A DNA stretch of 64,000 nucleotides from Lepraria neglecta (GCA_033220425.1 CM065646.1:4657501-4721500); one strand, 5' to 3'. Counted from the first letter of the stretch, positions 32,637-44,216 are shown. Made by a program: numbers and translations. Notes: a model not told the origin generated them from the sequence alone.

Positions 32637-33584
32637 ATGGCACCATCATTTATCTCCCCACCAGCAGAAAGCCCCAGTACATCCACCAAGTTAACAACAG
32701 AACAACTCACCACCTACAACACCAATGGCTACCTTATAATCCCCTCCGCCCTCTCCCCATCCACCGTCTCCGCCCTCCTCTCAGAAACCCACCACATGCT
32801 CTCCTCCTTCTCCCTAACCGACCACCCAATGACCAAATTCTCCACCGGCGAACAATCCTCCCACGTCGGCGACGACTACTTCCTAACCTCCGGCGACAAA
32901 ATCCGCTTTTTCTTCGAAGAGGACGCCTTCTCCACAACCGGGCAACTCACAAAGCCCAAACACAGAGCAATAAATAAGATAGGACATTACCTACACAAAT
33001 TATCGCCCCCGTTTAGAGAAGCGACGTTTACGAAATTAAACGAGGAGATTGCGAGAGCAGTGGGGTTTAGAGATCCGAGAGTACTGCAGAGCATGATCAT
33101 CTGCAAACAACCTAAGATCGGGGGACGCGTGCCGCCGCATCAGGATAGCACGTTTTTGTATACGAATCCGCCTAGTGCGGTGGGGTTTTGGATTGCGTTG
33201 GAGGATTGTACGCGCGAGAATGGGTGTTTGAGCTTCGCCAAGGGCTCACACAGACGGGCGCCTGTTAAGAGTAGATTTGTGAGGAAGCAGGAGGGAGGGA
33301 TTGGGTTTGAGGATGTTAAAGGAGCGCAATATCCCGAAGGATTTGAAATGGACGAAAATGGGAAGGAGGAGGCTGAGGAAGAGTATGAGTTTGGGGAGGT
33401 GAAGGCGGGGACTTTGGTGCTTATACATGGGAATTTACTACATAAGAGTGAGAAGAATTTAAGTGAGAAGAGTAGGTTTATTTATACTTTTCATTGTATT
33501 GAGGGGAGAAATGAGTATGACCGAAAAAACTGGCTACAGCCACCAGAGAAAGGGTTTACAAGGCTATATGAGAATACATCATAA
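32637..33584 (+). CDS. Phytanoyl-CoA dioxygenase (PhyH)-type protein
   Basis: Intronless gene of 315 aa, resembling PHYHD1. Features: the N-terminal strand YNTNGYLIIPSALSPSTV; HVGDDYFLTSGDKIRFFFEED; INKIGHYLHKLSPPF; metal-binding PPHQDSTFLYTNPP (HxD); GFWIALEDCTRENGCL; GSHRR; and the distal LVLIHGNLLHKSEKN with SRFIYTFH for 2-oxoglutarate. All catalytic residues are in place. It lacks a clear peroxisomal signal (it ends YENTS). Members hydroxylate diverse substrates. It is the second Fe/2OG enzyme in a row on the same strand, 336 bp after the TauD-type gene, so it may belong to the same pathway, but the promoters are separate. Codon use shifts from C-rich at the start to G/T-rich later. Confidence 0.9.
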   Translation: MAPSFISPPAESPSTSTKLTTEQLTTYNTNGYLIIPSALSPSTVSALLSETHHMLSSFSLTDHPMTKFSTGEQSSHVGDDYFLTSGDKIRFFFEEDAFSTTGQLTKPKHRAINKIGHYLHKLSPPFREATFTKLNEEIARAVGFRDPRVLQSMIICKQPKIGGRVPPHQDSTFLYTNPPSAVGFWIALEDCTRENGCLSFAKGSHRRAPVKSRFVRKQEGGIGFEDVKGAQYPEGFEMDENGKEEAEEEYEFGEVKAGTLVLIHGNLLHKSEKNLSEKSRFIYTFHCIEGRNEYDRKNWLQPPEKGFTRLYENTS

Positions 33585-34117
33585 CAGCAATTTTAATTTC
33601 AGATTTCAAAATCATGCACATTTGTATCTCCCAGAGGCTCCGGACAAGTTGAGATATCTACAAGAAGTTCCTGCTCTAGGCTGAGATTCTGTTTTCCCAA
33701 GCTTGGGGGTCGTCTTCCTAGGGATATTGCTGTCCCAGCCAAGGGGTATTGATATAATAGGGCGAGATTCCTTTCCCGTAAGTAGTATAGCAAGCTTGAA
33801 AATAGATTAACATCGTGTAAAAAATGAAATAAGAATCCTCCCCTTTGAACGCCAGAATATGCCAGAATATGCCAGAATATGCCAGATAGCAGCCAAACCG
33901 TCTAAGCTAAGCCCTAGCCCGTAAATGCTGAAATTGAAATGCCGCCCGCTGTATAGCCAGCCACGTGCAGGAAATGCTCACAGATGCAGCGATCTCCCTT
34001 GGCTGTCATTATCATCCACATATCGAATCGTATTGTGTAGACTCGGCAGGCCTATCTTCCCTTTGGTAGAGAGTTTCGTTCCTCTATCTTGCGTGTCCCT
34101 TCATCTCGCATGCAAAT
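33585..34117. other. Intergenic with short tandem repeat
   Basis: Convergent 3' region. It contains the decamer repeat listed separately. I see no gene. Confidence 0.5.
33851..33886. repeat. Tandem decamer GCCAGAATAT x3.6
   Basis: Three exact copies of GCCAGAATAT (33851-33880) followed by a partial copy. It is probably a simple repeat in the 3' spacer. Confidence 0.9.
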
Positions 34118-34898
34118 TTAATCCGTCATTTCTTCTTCTCCCCAACTGTCGCCTGGTATTAATTCGTAGCCTCCTTCCTGCGGCATCCATATTGCGGCCG
34201 CAGCGATACCACCGGCTAGTAGATATGTAATACTCCAGCTGATGGTACAGACGATCCATGATACATCGAGCTTCCAGCCGGGGAAGAAGCGATCGTCGTT
34301 GTCGTAGAGGAATGCCTATCGAAGAGCCCCGCATTAGCCTGCCACCCCTTCGACTTTCTTCCGGTTGGGGTGTAGGCTCACTATTATAGCCATCCCAGCT
34401 AGTTGTAAAGCCCCACATAATACGTGCAGCCCGCACAAGATTTTCCAGCCACTCTCCCGCTTCTGCTTTCCTCCGGCAAGGATGACAATGTATGTGATGA
34501 GCGTCATGCCCTCGAGGACAATGGCGAATGACATGAGGAAGCCGACGGAGCGCCACATGGAGCAGAAGTAGCGGTCGCCATGGCAGTCTTGGTATTGGGG
34601 GAAGTGGTCGCAGGAGTTTGTAAGAGAGGAACAGCGCCGGTGGAGACCGTAGTGTATCCGCTCGCCGCTGGGCTGTTAGGTTGTTGTCAGTGAGATTTTC
34701 TGAGGTCTGGGAAGAGGGGCGAATCCATACTGTCTCGCTATCCCAGCTTATCCATCTTGGTACTATTATACTCGTCAAGGTGAGAGCACAAGCTGTAGAA
34801 CGTCTCAGTCAGCGAATCCTCTCGCGCAAGATGAATACCCTGAGCATACCAGCCAGAAAGGCTACCAGGGCGGTGCCAAAGACCAATTTCCTCGTCAT
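34118..34898 (-). CDS. Four-helix claudin/PalI-like membrane protein
   Basis: Four exons (34898-34850, 34792-34731, 34672-34382, 34315-34118) give 199 aa. Helix 1 is LVFGTALVAFLAACALTL. An outer loop follows with IIVPRWISWDS and Cys residues (GLHRRCSS, NSCDHFPQYQDC, YFCSMW). Helices 2-4 are MSFAIVLEGMTLITYIVIL, LHVLCGALQLAGMAII and WIVCTISWSITYLLAGGIA. The W...C...C first loop between helices 1 and 2 is the layout of the claudin-like fungal proteins (Sur7/PalI/Dcv1 group), which sit in the plasma membrane. The terminal residues are acidic. No closer family is recognised. The first donor (G|GTATGC) was chosen because it alone keeps the frame. Confidence 0.7.
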
Positions 34899-35621
34899 GG
34901 TTGAGGTTCCGAAGTCGCACGGGCAAAGCACAAAAGGCCGCACCCGGAAGGCAGACCCGAGTACTCAAGTAGATGTACTCGAGTAACAGATGAATAGAGC
35001 GTGTGATTGGTTTCCGAAATCAGCAACTCTAAGGATACTCCCCCGACCAAACCCTCGAAACTCAAAGAAGCCCCACAAAGTGGGATTGCGGAGATTAGAG
35101 GGAGGGGAGGTTTGAACTGGGGAAGTTGACTTGAAAGATAACCTTGCGTTGTGCCGCCACGCCAAGAAATTCGAGGTCCGGTCTTGTCACCGCCCCCTCT
35201 CCAGCTTCAGGCGGCTCTAGCTAAGGAAAGAGGCCAATGCGCATACAAGCATCGGAGGATTTCATTATCGTGGGGGGGCGCGGGAGGTCAGGCTATTGCG
35301 CATGGGGTCAGGAGAGGTTGTGATTGGCAGGAGGAGACAAGCGGCTTGGGAAGTATGACGGAAGGTTTGGTGTCAGATGGTTCGGAGGAGGTCTCTAGGG
35401 GCTGATTGGGGTCGCTTGACCTGAGGCGTTCGAACTGGCGGGCGGAAGCAATGCATGATGCTTCGATAAGGGGAGGAATGTCATGCTTATCTTCCTCATA
35501 ATATCACTCGCATATCACGAGGGCAACGAGATTTTATTGGGGGTGTCACCGACTTTTCAATTGCCATCTGATTTGTGCCAATCCCAATACGGGAATTGAC
35601 TCAGAGCAGTCCTCCCATCCT
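34899..35621. other. Intergenic
   Basis: Promoter of the four-helix protein gene and spacer; a chance frame at 35151-35405 is not supported. Confidence 0.45.
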
Positions 35622-35860
35622 CTAAGTAGACGGATCATTAGGTTCGTCAATTTTCCACGTCTCAGTGGTAAAAACATCATACTTTGACAGGTATTCAACC
35701 GACTCGTTCACCGAGTTGATGATCTTGGGATTAATGTTAGGCAAAATTGGAAGGATGTTTGACATGTGTTTCTGACAACTTCCGTTCTTGATGTTGATGA
35801 TATTGTTGTATTGGGAGAGGTTTGGACCGGCATTTTCGAGAATTCCGCGCTTTGGCCATT
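35622..35860 (-). other. Coding-like open stretch, Asn/Ile-rich
   Basis: About 78 codons on the minus strand read without a stop (GILENAGPNLSQYNNIINIK, then NGSCQKHMSNILPILPNIN) and end at TAG 35622-35624. It lacks a good ATG at its start but follows a possible splice acceptor (AAAG). It could be the last exon of a small secreted protein gene, or chance. I recognise no family. Confidence 0.3.
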
Positions 35861-36148
35861 GATAATGTTATAACATTTCGAGTATTGCTGACATACAATT
35901 TGGCTCGATTTAAGAAGATTCATAGTCAGCTTGACGAAAAGCTAGATGAGAGGATACATAGGGTCAAGAAAACATAAAGTCTAGCAAGAAAGTGGTTTCA
36001 TAAGTTAGAATCACTGTCTTTAGTGGTAATCTGTTGCTATATATGGCAAAGACGCGGGCAGGTTTGAGTCCAGAGGGACCGCCAGGGTGACTGCCCCGAT
36101 TCAATTCCCCCAATACGACCTGCTTTCACCATTCCTGGATCTATTTCG

Positions 36149-37034
36149 TCAGAGAGATACCATCCAATTCCACTCGCGCTGACGACTTCTCCATAACCTT
36201 GTCCTGTCCTCCAAGTTCTGGTGGCGGCTCTCGCATACGGCAGTATGTCCAATTTGATTTCCAGCCTTCACTTCGTTCTGCCTGCATTTATGGAAGAAGT
36301 ATAGTGCGACTGCTCCCAGCAAGATAGCACCGAGCGCTACACCAAGCCCGATAGCCACTTTGGAACCCTCTGCAAGGCCACTAGATCTTGGCCGAGAAGG
36401 TGCACTGGGCGCAAAAGTAGGCTGTGTGGTCGCCGTGGAAGGGGCAGAAGGAGGACGTGTTGGGACGATCGAGGAAAGCATGGTAATCGATGTTGGGACA
36501 TGATAGCCCGCCGCCGAATAGAATGAGCTCAAATCAGAGGTCGCAGTCGGAATAGGAGCCTTGTGTGGATAATAGATTATCTCAGCACCCCTGTAATTGT
36601 CACAGCAAGTATCATCGGTCGATGAACAGGCTGTCAGATTGTCACAGAGGGTGATGTTATAATACTTGTCGAATGGTGGCGAGTGAGTGTCAGTCTGATC
36701 TTCAGGTCTCACGGTCAGCATTTATGGCATGCTTAAGCAGAACGAAATCTCAATAGAGCTCCAAGGGCAAGCGGGGAAACACACTCAAGATAAGGGGGCA
36801 GCGAGGATCCTGAAAGCTACAATCTGTGCAGGTTCCGACATATCCATACTGATCTGGCCCGAGGCAGTAGAGACTCATTTCGCATTTGTACCCAGTAAGG
36901 CAACAAGCACTCACGGCGGCATCCGGATCGCAGGGGAATGACGACGATAATTGGCCATCAAAAGTGTAAAAATCTTGCAGATGTCCAAAAGAGAGCTGGT
37001 AGGACAGAGACAGGAGGAGAACGAGCCCATACAT
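36149..37034 (-). CDS. Cys-rich single-pass membrane surface protein, copy A
   Basis: Two exons (37034-36785, 36699-36149) give 266 aa. Signal peptide MYGLVLLLSLSYQLSFG; Cys-rich ectodomain with FPCDPDAAVSACCLTGYKC, YCLGPDQYGYVGTCTDCSF and CPLIL, then after the intron NITLCDNLTACSSTDDTCC; a Ser/Thr/Pro-rich stalk; one transmembrane helix (VAIGLGVALGAILLGAVALYFF, about residues 204-225); and a short basic cytoplasmic tail. This is the layout of many Pezizomycotina cell-surface proteins of unknown function, which look like wall-stress or ligand sensors. A paralogue lies directly upstream on the same strand (37490-38403), so the pair arose by tandem duplication. Known homologues have no assigned role that I can name. 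Confidence 0.75.
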
Positions 37035-37489
37035 TGTACAATCTTGAAGTCTACCAATAGCGAGATATAAAAAGTGTTTGAAAAACGTGGACAGATAAGG
37101 GCGGCCCAAGAGTGTTTGTTCTTCAAGGTGTACCAGCGTCGACTTTTAAAGGCGGTTAATTCCAAGAAGAGCCGTGGATACCGGATACTAATTCGAACAT
37201 TGATCCCAAAAGAACTGAGACTAGCGATGTTCATACAAAACATCCGCTTGCCAAGATCGTATGATGCCCACGTTGAGTAAACGAGGTCTCATATTTTCTC
37301 GATTAGGCAGAATCTAGACTAACTATCAATTCGTAGGCGTTGCAATATAGTAAAAAGGCAGACGCAAGTCCAACTGCCAGAGAAAACTGCGACAGACTGT
37401 ATCATGTTTGAAACGAAAAATATGAGAAACTCATTAGCCACAAATACTCCGTCCTCATCCGGCTCATCACCATGCACAGCATACTCCCA
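37035..37489. other. Intergenic between tandem copies
   Basis: Promoter of copy A and 3' end of copy B; nothing else seen. Confidence 0.5.
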
Positions 37490-38403
37490 TCAGATCTCCT
37501 GAACCCTGTCCCTCGACATCATGCCATCCAGATCCATCGATAAAGTAGTACGCTTGTCTTCGGATGTGATATCGCTAGGCCCTAGGCTGTACCCACGTTG
37601 TTGATCATACTCGCGCTGCTGCATATTCAGTGCCCTGCTCTTCTTGCGCCGATAGATCACGTACAGTACTGCAGCGCCAATGACGAGCGCCCCAAGTGCT
37701 GCACCGACGCCGACGCCAGCGCTTGCGCCTTTGCTAAGACCTGCGGGGGATGATGACGGGGACGGGGACGGGGACGGGGACGGGGATAGGGACGTCGTAG
37801 CTTTCGATGTAGATTTAGCGAGCGAAGCAGAAGACGTAGGTAAAGCTGTGCTGGAGGGACTCGAGGTCGAGGCCGTTGAGGATGCCCCCGCCGGAAGCAT
37901 AATAGGTGGGTAAACCAGAAGTCGAGAGCGGTATGATAGCGGTGTTCGCGAATGTAGTCACCGTGTAACCGTTCTGGTTGGTGCAGCAAGCAGTGTTATT
38001 TGGGCCAGAGCATACAGTTGTATCGCCGCTGTCGCTCTCGTAGTCGCATTCTGTGACATTGTTGGAGAAGCTGAAGAAACGCGATTCGAAATTGCCAGGA
38101 TCTGTGATATCTGCAGAGCTTCGAGTCAGTACATTTGGCCTGAAGATTATCAGATGAGACCAACTTAGCGTAAGAGGGCAGGCTTTATTCTGGAAGCTCT
38201 GGTCTGTGCAGAAGCCGATCCATTGTTCGTTGGTTTGAGTGAGGCAGTATAGACTGTTATCACACGTAAAATTCCCAGGGAGAGGTAGGATCACAAGGGA
38301 AATTATCCGGCGCAAGGGTGTGGTCAGTGTTGTAGCAGCTCTGTAGCTGGCAGAGGCAGAGCCGGACAAGGTTAATCAGAAGGATGAGAAGTAGACGACT
38401 CAT
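37490..38403 (-). pseudogene. Cys-rich single-pass membrane surface protein, copy B, frame-broken
   Basis: Paralogue of the downstream gene. It begins MSRLLLILLINLVRLCLC (signal peptide), then NFPCDP, then in another frame NFTCDNSLYCLTQTNEQW, FCTDQSFQNKACPLTL, an intron at the same place as in copy A (38164 down to the CTGCAG acceptor), SNNVTECDYESDSGDTTVC and GLPTYYASGG. In a third frame come a Ser/Thr/Pro stalk with (SP)n, the helix VGVGAALGALVIGAAVLYVIY and a charged tail ending RVQEI. Two frame changes are needed, near 38290 (where copy A has about ten more residues including ACC) and at a G5 run near 37890. These may be real decay or base-calling errors at G/C runs. Otherwise the layout matches copy A. 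Confidence 0.65.
37755..37788. repeat. GGGGAC hexanucleotide microsatellite
   Basis: About five and a half copies of a GACGGG unit encode the Ser-Pro repeat in the stalk of copy B (minus strand). Such runs commonly vary in length between strains. Confidence 0.85.
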
Positions 38404-39512
38404 TGTGAGAGGATATTGGAGCACAGAATTTCGCGATGAACCACTGGTAAACGACAGAAGTAGGGCCGGCAGCCTTTTGAGGCCCTTCGGACAGTTGACT
38501 TCTGAATGTGGCCTTGCGCAAAACCACCATGCAAGACCGTGACAGGAGAGATAAGAGGTTCCGTACTAATTTGCTGACACCAAGGGTCTCGACCATAGAC
38601 AATGGGAGTCGGCATCTCTAAGTCGACGAAATGGAAGAGCGTGTCCAGTCCTAAGCGATAGATCATGCTGATCTAGGCGAGATGGAGTAACATTGCAGGT
38701 GCCATGCGTTCTCACTTGCATGATTGTTCCTTGCATAAGCCAATGAAGTTAGAGTAGCTGGCTGCAATATTTCATGCACGCGCTCGCAATCCCACCTCGG
38801 CCCCATTCCCTCAAACTCGGTCTGCCTATTCTCTTGGGACAATGCTTGGAATAACCTATCACAATTGCTGCAGCACGTCCGTCTCAAGCCTTGGGTAAAG
38901 AAGAAGTGTGGGCTGTCGAAAATTGGAAACATTTGCCAAGAGTGAGAAACAAGGCTGTGGAATTTTGAGCCGCAGGGGCCATCGAAAGCAGTTAGCTCCC
39001 AGATCACGACCTAATCTGGCCCAATCCTTATGTCAATCAAGCATCACCAACCAATCGTAGAGAGACACGAGTAAATTGGTTGTAGCCAGCACCAGAAGGA
39101 AAAACACGGCAAACAAATCAGAGAGCTTGCTTCAATTTCTATGCGTCGCTTAGCACAGAGCTGAAATGAACTAGTAAGAGGAGTATGCAGCCAAATGGCA
39201 ATCAGAAAATGCTTCTAGATGGAGTGCTGAAACTGTTCTCATCTGTGGTATACTGTGACATTGCTAGTACAAGGCTTTCTTGCTGAAATTTTGTCAGTCG
39301 GGTTAGCAGTGTTTGTAAAAGAGGTACATAGCCGAAGAACGAGCTCAAATCGTACTTAATCAGAGCGGCGACTCTGTCAGTAGACGTCTACTTGGACCCG
39401 GAAATAGCGTGTTTGTCTAACAAGTCAGCACCTTGTTCACTTGCCACCGTCATGGAAACCGCAAATAGAAAATAATGGGGTCTCACTGGCATTCATAACC
39501 CTGTGATCTGAC
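38404..39512. other. Intergenic
   Basis: Over 1.1 kb between copy B and the CDK-like gene. A minus-strand frame at 38663-39007 (114 codons, several Cys) is open but has no signal peptide or family signature, so I do not call it. Confidence 0.4.
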
Positions 39513-41129
39513 CTATCTAGCTCGGGGTCGCTTTGTAGGCCTCCGTAAAGCACTTTGGTCATCAAAGTCGAAAACATATTCTCCACCCTCAACCCCGTGG
39601 GCCCTTTTCACTGTCCCCTCATTAAGCTCCGTTTCTAATTTGCCACGGTCTGCCATAGTCCGGGCGTGCTCAGCGTTTCGTATTTCTGGAAAGGTCGGCA
39701 GCAGCTCCCTCTCAACGGCACGCGGACTCTCCTTCCACCATTTCTCTGACATTGCAGTATACCGACTTTTCCCTATTCCAAGAGCCTCTGCGGCCGTCCA
39801 CCGGGCATGAGGATCCCATCGGAGGAAACCTTGCAAGAAATTGACTGTCTGCGGCGAGGTTCCAGCTAAAAATTTGCGCTCCAGATTGTCCGCTCGTCCA
39901 GAAGACAATGCCTCTCGGCGCCACCTTATAAGTTCAGGACATCCCATAGCTGCCAATGCCGCCAAATCGTCAGGAGTAGGCGAGCCAAGGAGCTTGACGA
40001 TGAGACTCAATTGCTCGATGGGGGTCTCGCCGGTGAGACAAGGCGTGCTTTGAAGGAGTTCCGCAAGCACAAGTCCCGCAGACCATAGGTCAATAGATGG
40101 CGTGTAGTATTTCGTGCCAAGTAGGAGCTCTGGGGCGCGGTACCATATCGTGCAAACCCCGGGTGTCAAAGGTCGCGGACTGTAGGCGCGAGCCATGCCA
40201 AAATCCGCTGAACATTTAAGCATGAGTAGATGTACCACATTGAACTCCACCAAACTCTTTTGTACTTACCGAGCTTGAGCACGCCTTTCGCCGTAAGAAG
40301 AATGTTTTGCATCTTCACGTCCCTAATACTTGTCAACCACAGCCTTTCCCTTGGTTATTATTGCTGTACCTATGGATGACGTCGTTCTTATGTAGGTAGT
40401 CGAGACCTTCAAGAAGTTGCCGGAATAGACATTTGACTGTGATCCGCCCATTAGCCAAACTATATTTGAAGGACGAAGAACAAAGTTCTAACCTTGGCTC
40501 ATGGTAAATTTGACTCGTAGTTCATCAAGCATTGTAGCAAGATCCTAGTCTCGATACAACCGGCACTTCCCACGCCTCAAGAGGCGAAGGGAAAATTAAG
40601 CCAGCCAGATGCGCCATGCTCTTGGAATGCTCCAGGTTTACACCCTCGGCATGGGACTACCAACCTGCTCTGCGTATTCCATGACCATATAGACTTCATC
40701 CATTGCTTGTTCCCCCACAGCCACGTCGATTACGTTGATTATGTTGTTGTGCTTCAAAGATCGAAGGATGGATATCTCGCGTAAAGCTGTGATCGGTACA
40801 CCGTTCTGTCGCTCTTCTGCTGAAATTCGAACTTGTTTGAGAGCAACGACTCTGGACGTTTCAAGAGCTCGTGCTCGATACACGACGCCGTAAGCTATGC
40901 TTGATCAGCATGCATATGGAACAGATATTCACGGCAAGCTTACTGCCTTCGCCGAGCTGATTAAGCTTCTCGTACGAATTTATTGGGAGGCATTGACCTG
41001 CTAGATGTCAAACAGGCTTATTAGACCAATTATTGTTGCCAGATGCAAACCTTGGAAACCAGACGCAAGCTCGAGATCAAGCGGCTGACCAGTGACTGAC
41101 ATCCACCGTGGCAGAGCTTCTTTATGCAT
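39513..41129 (-). CDS. CDK10-like cyclin-dependent kinase
   Basis: Seven exons (41129-41051, 41000-40944, 40894-40665, 40544-40493, 40436-40370, 40322-40270, 40207-39513) give 410 aa with consistent phases. Features: YEKLNQLGEGTYGVVYRAR (Gly-rich loop), VALKQVRI (ATP Lys), the C-helix PITALREISIL equivalent to PSTAIRE, VYMVMEYAEQDLATML, catalytic VIHRDVKMQNILL, DFGMARAYSP, the T-loop as PRPLTPGVCTIWYRAPELLLG, and DLWSAGLVLAELL. The C-terminal extension is basic (RRPTKRPRAR), perhaps a nuclear signal. Among CDKs the C-helix and TPxVxTxWYRAPELLLG pattern point to the CDK10/CDK11 group. The cyclin partner is unknown. The start at MHKEALPRW is the first ATG in frame before the first donor. Confidence 0.85.
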
Positions 41130-41612
41130 GCTGTCTTCCATATCTCAGTATAGGTTGTGCGTGCGACTCTGACTCTAAGACAAACAGATCTCGTTAAAAC
41201 CTCGGCGGGGTTAGCGCAGCCACTTCCGCGTCGCTTCAAAAGTCGCCTCGTCTTCAACGGCAGACATACATTCGGCGAGTGTTTCAGTTGCCTGTAACAT
41301 GTAACATCTCCAGTTTCTATATCCGCTCCAAGCGTCCTATGCACTCTTCCCGTGTTGATGCACTCTTTAGATCCATTTCCCTTGACTACAAGCTTTGGGG
41401 TCCGTTGTGTACCCGGCTTCGTGGCCATAGGCGTTTTCATGATTCGAGCGCAAAACAAACCAACATGCCTCTGTTTCTGATGACAGGACCATGGCGGCCT
41501 CCTTTGATGTAATGTCCTTTATGGAAGGCTCAGTCAAAGATGCTGATTCCACTTTTTCTTGATCTTCAATCACAGTCTCTCCCGTACCTCCTTTGCTTCC
41601 GTGGACTCTTCG
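41130..41612. other. Divergent promoter region
   Basis: Lies between the CDK10-like gene and the adhesin-like gene; overlapping short frames on both strands look like chance. Confidence 0.5.
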
Positions 41613-43830
41613 ATGAGAGTCACTATGTCTGTCTTTACCAATTTACTCTTGCTAACAACATGTCTTCCTTTGATGATCAATGGCGCGCCGAATAAGAAGT
41701 CTGATGAGGGTGATGTTCGCTCTAGAGACCTTCTGTGGCCCAGGCAGAACGGCCTTGCGATTCCGAATCTAGACTCACACACTGGCTCAGCAGCCTTCCC
41801 CAGCGGATTGCCACCTTTGAGTAGTGGCTTCGCGACGGGCATAAGACCACTTATTGTGCCCTCCGGCACAGCAAATACTGGGGCCAGCTCTGGTAACGGT
41901 GGTTACCAGCCTTTTCCAACTGAGGGAGTTCCATATCAGAATTATACATCAGCAAACGGTCAGCCGGCGAGCTATCCCTTCGTAGCGGCGCCTACCTCAC
42001 AACCAGCGGCTGCTCTATCAATCGAAAGTGCCGCAAACCAAATCGGCCAGAGTGCATTGGCAAATCAATGTCCCTCTCTAGAGACTGTAACGCTACCTCC
42101 ACAAACCGTTACTCTGCCTGCGCAAACTGTCACTGTGACTGCTGCTCCACAAACGGTTACAATCACTCCGCAAATTCAGACGCAAACAGTGACCGTCACT
42201 GTTACTATCACAGCTGGGCCGGCCCCATCTTTTCCAAGTAATGCAGGCAGTCCTCAGCCACCTCCAGTGGCGGCTCCATCTAATTTACCGCCTCTGGGAG
42301 GCCTGAATGCTTCAGCAGCTGCCTCAGTGCCTCCAATCCCCGCACTTCCGAGTAACGGAGGCCTAGGTGGTCAAGGGACAGGCAACTTAGGTCTGGGCAA
42401 CCAACTTCCTGCTCAGACTGGTGGGCAAGCATCAGGCTTCTTACCTGCTATGCCGAGTGGTCAAGCGTCTGGACCGGGAACAAACGCTGTTGCACCTTAC
42501 CCTACAAATATTGCAGCTCCATCTGCAGCTCCATCTGTTGCACCATCCGCAGGTCCGTCAGCCGGGGCATCTGCAGCTCCATCTGCAGCTCCCGCTCTGC
42601 CCTCAATCGCGGCATTGCCCTCTGGTTCAGCTATACCCTCAATCCCTTCAGCCCCAACCAACGTTCCAGCCAATTCAGGCCCGAGCCCGAGCAATGCAGG
42701 GCAGGAAAGTGTTCCTAGTGCAGCGCCGTCACCTCCACCGAATAGCCAAGCTCCTACGCAGGCTTCGTCTCCCCCAGGACCGGCGCCCTCTGGCAATGCA
42801 CCAATTCCTGTCCCAAGTGGCAATGCCTTGGGACAACCATCTGGTGCAGCTCCTGTTCTGCCACCCAGTGCCCCTTATCAAAACGCCACTGGCCCGTTCA
42901 ACGGGACAGCTCCAAGAGGTTCTGGCTCATCTGGAACAATGCCTCGGCTTGGGCCTACAGCATCTGGTTTCCGAGGTCCTATCGGTGGACCCACCGCTCC
43001 AATAAGGCCTCCTCTGCCAAGTGGGTACTCCATCCAGTTTCCCCCGTTCCAGCCAAATGAAACCAAGGGTGCCCTCCCCACAGGTCTGGCTGGACCCACG
43101 GTTCAAATCATTCTACCACCAGCAATCTACGGTACTCCCACTCCACTTCCATCAGCCAGTACTTCCCAAAAAGCCATTGGACCCAATTCCCCATTTCATG
43201 GGATGCCCGCTGGACCTACGCCCCGGCCAATTCCTCCAGTCAACGAATCAGACGTACAGGGACCCGAATTGTCGTCATTCAGCACCGCGGCATCCTGTTC
43301 GCCCGATAACACGATGGCCCAGAATATCACAGCAAACGTAAAATTTTCCACCTCCACAGTTCGTCCAATCAACATTGCTAATCATGCTCCAGTATGACAA
43401 TCTCAAACCCACTTCTCCAAATGCCCCTCTACTATACCTCGGCTTAAACTACACATCCTTCACCCTCTCCGAATCCAAGCCAAATCATCTCATGACCGAA
43501 CCCGTCGCCACACCAAAAGCCATAGCCGTAGCTGCGCCCTTCCTCTCATTCGGCCTCAACTCCATCTCCGTATCTTGCGGCGACAACCCGCCGCCTGGAA
43601 ATTGTAGTGTTCACATAGCTGCTCTGGGTGCACCATCTACAGACACAGACTCCGCTGCGACGACCGGGATGCTGAGAACAGTGCTTTTGGAAGGAAGCGC
43701 CGCGCAGAAGGTATGGTTCGATAAGACTTGGATAGGTTTGAGCCAGGTGAACTTTACTGCGAAGATTGGAGGCCAGGAGATGGCTGTTGGGGTAGACGAA
43801 CTATGTTATGAGATCGTGAGTGCTTGCTGA
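41613..43830 (+). CDS. Secreted adhesin-like Pro/Ala/Ser-rich protein with Cys-containing C-terminal domain
   Basis: Two exons (41613-43337 and 43393-43830) give 720 aa. Signal peptide after MRVTMSVFTNLLLLTTCLPL, then an RDLLWPRQ-like possible dibasic processing site, a TVTLPPQTVTLPAQTVTV-type Thr/Val repeat (about residues 155-210) common in fungal wall proteins, and a long low-complexity Ala-Pro-Ser region (APSAAPSVAPS repeats). A globular C-terminal domain follows (LLYLGLNYTSFTLSESK; VAAPFLSFGLNSISVSCGDN, CSVHIAALG; ending CYEIVSAC), with four Cys and several N-glycosylation sites. The 55-nt intron has a GCTAATC branch. The protein is probably extracellular or wall-bound; there is no GPI signal at the end. 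Function unknown. Confidence 0.75.
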
Positions 43831-44216
43831 GCTCTTCGTGTGAAGACCAAGGAATCTATATTCTGAACGGAAATAATGTATAACCTTTTTGGAAAAACTG
43901 AACTCTCTTTCGATATATTCCAATTTCGTCATTGAGTCTTAACCCACGCTCTTAGAAGTCGATGGTAAAGGAGCGGTGCCAGTCAAAGTGTCGAATCAAC
44001 CTGTCATCAACTTTAGGTTCAACGTCGCTGTGCCGACGCGGCGTAACGGTTAGCGATCCTGAATGATATCCCGAGGCGGTCAGCTCCTGATGCTGCTGCT
44101 GCCTAAACCTTTACTCATCTACCTCCACGTCAGGGCTTCCCTGCTACTTCTCTCCTATGAACCTTAACATTAAAAAGCGGGCAAGACGCTTTTGATTCAT
44201 TGCACAAGTCTTTACC
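43831..44216. other. Intergenic
   Basis: Spacer and promoter; I see nothing else. Confidence 0.5.

Noticed and set aside
42421-43005. 194-codon plus-strand frame inside the adhesin-like gene
   Set aside because: Shifted frame of a low-complexity repeat region; Leu/His/Gln composition is an artefact of CCA/GCT-rich triplets.
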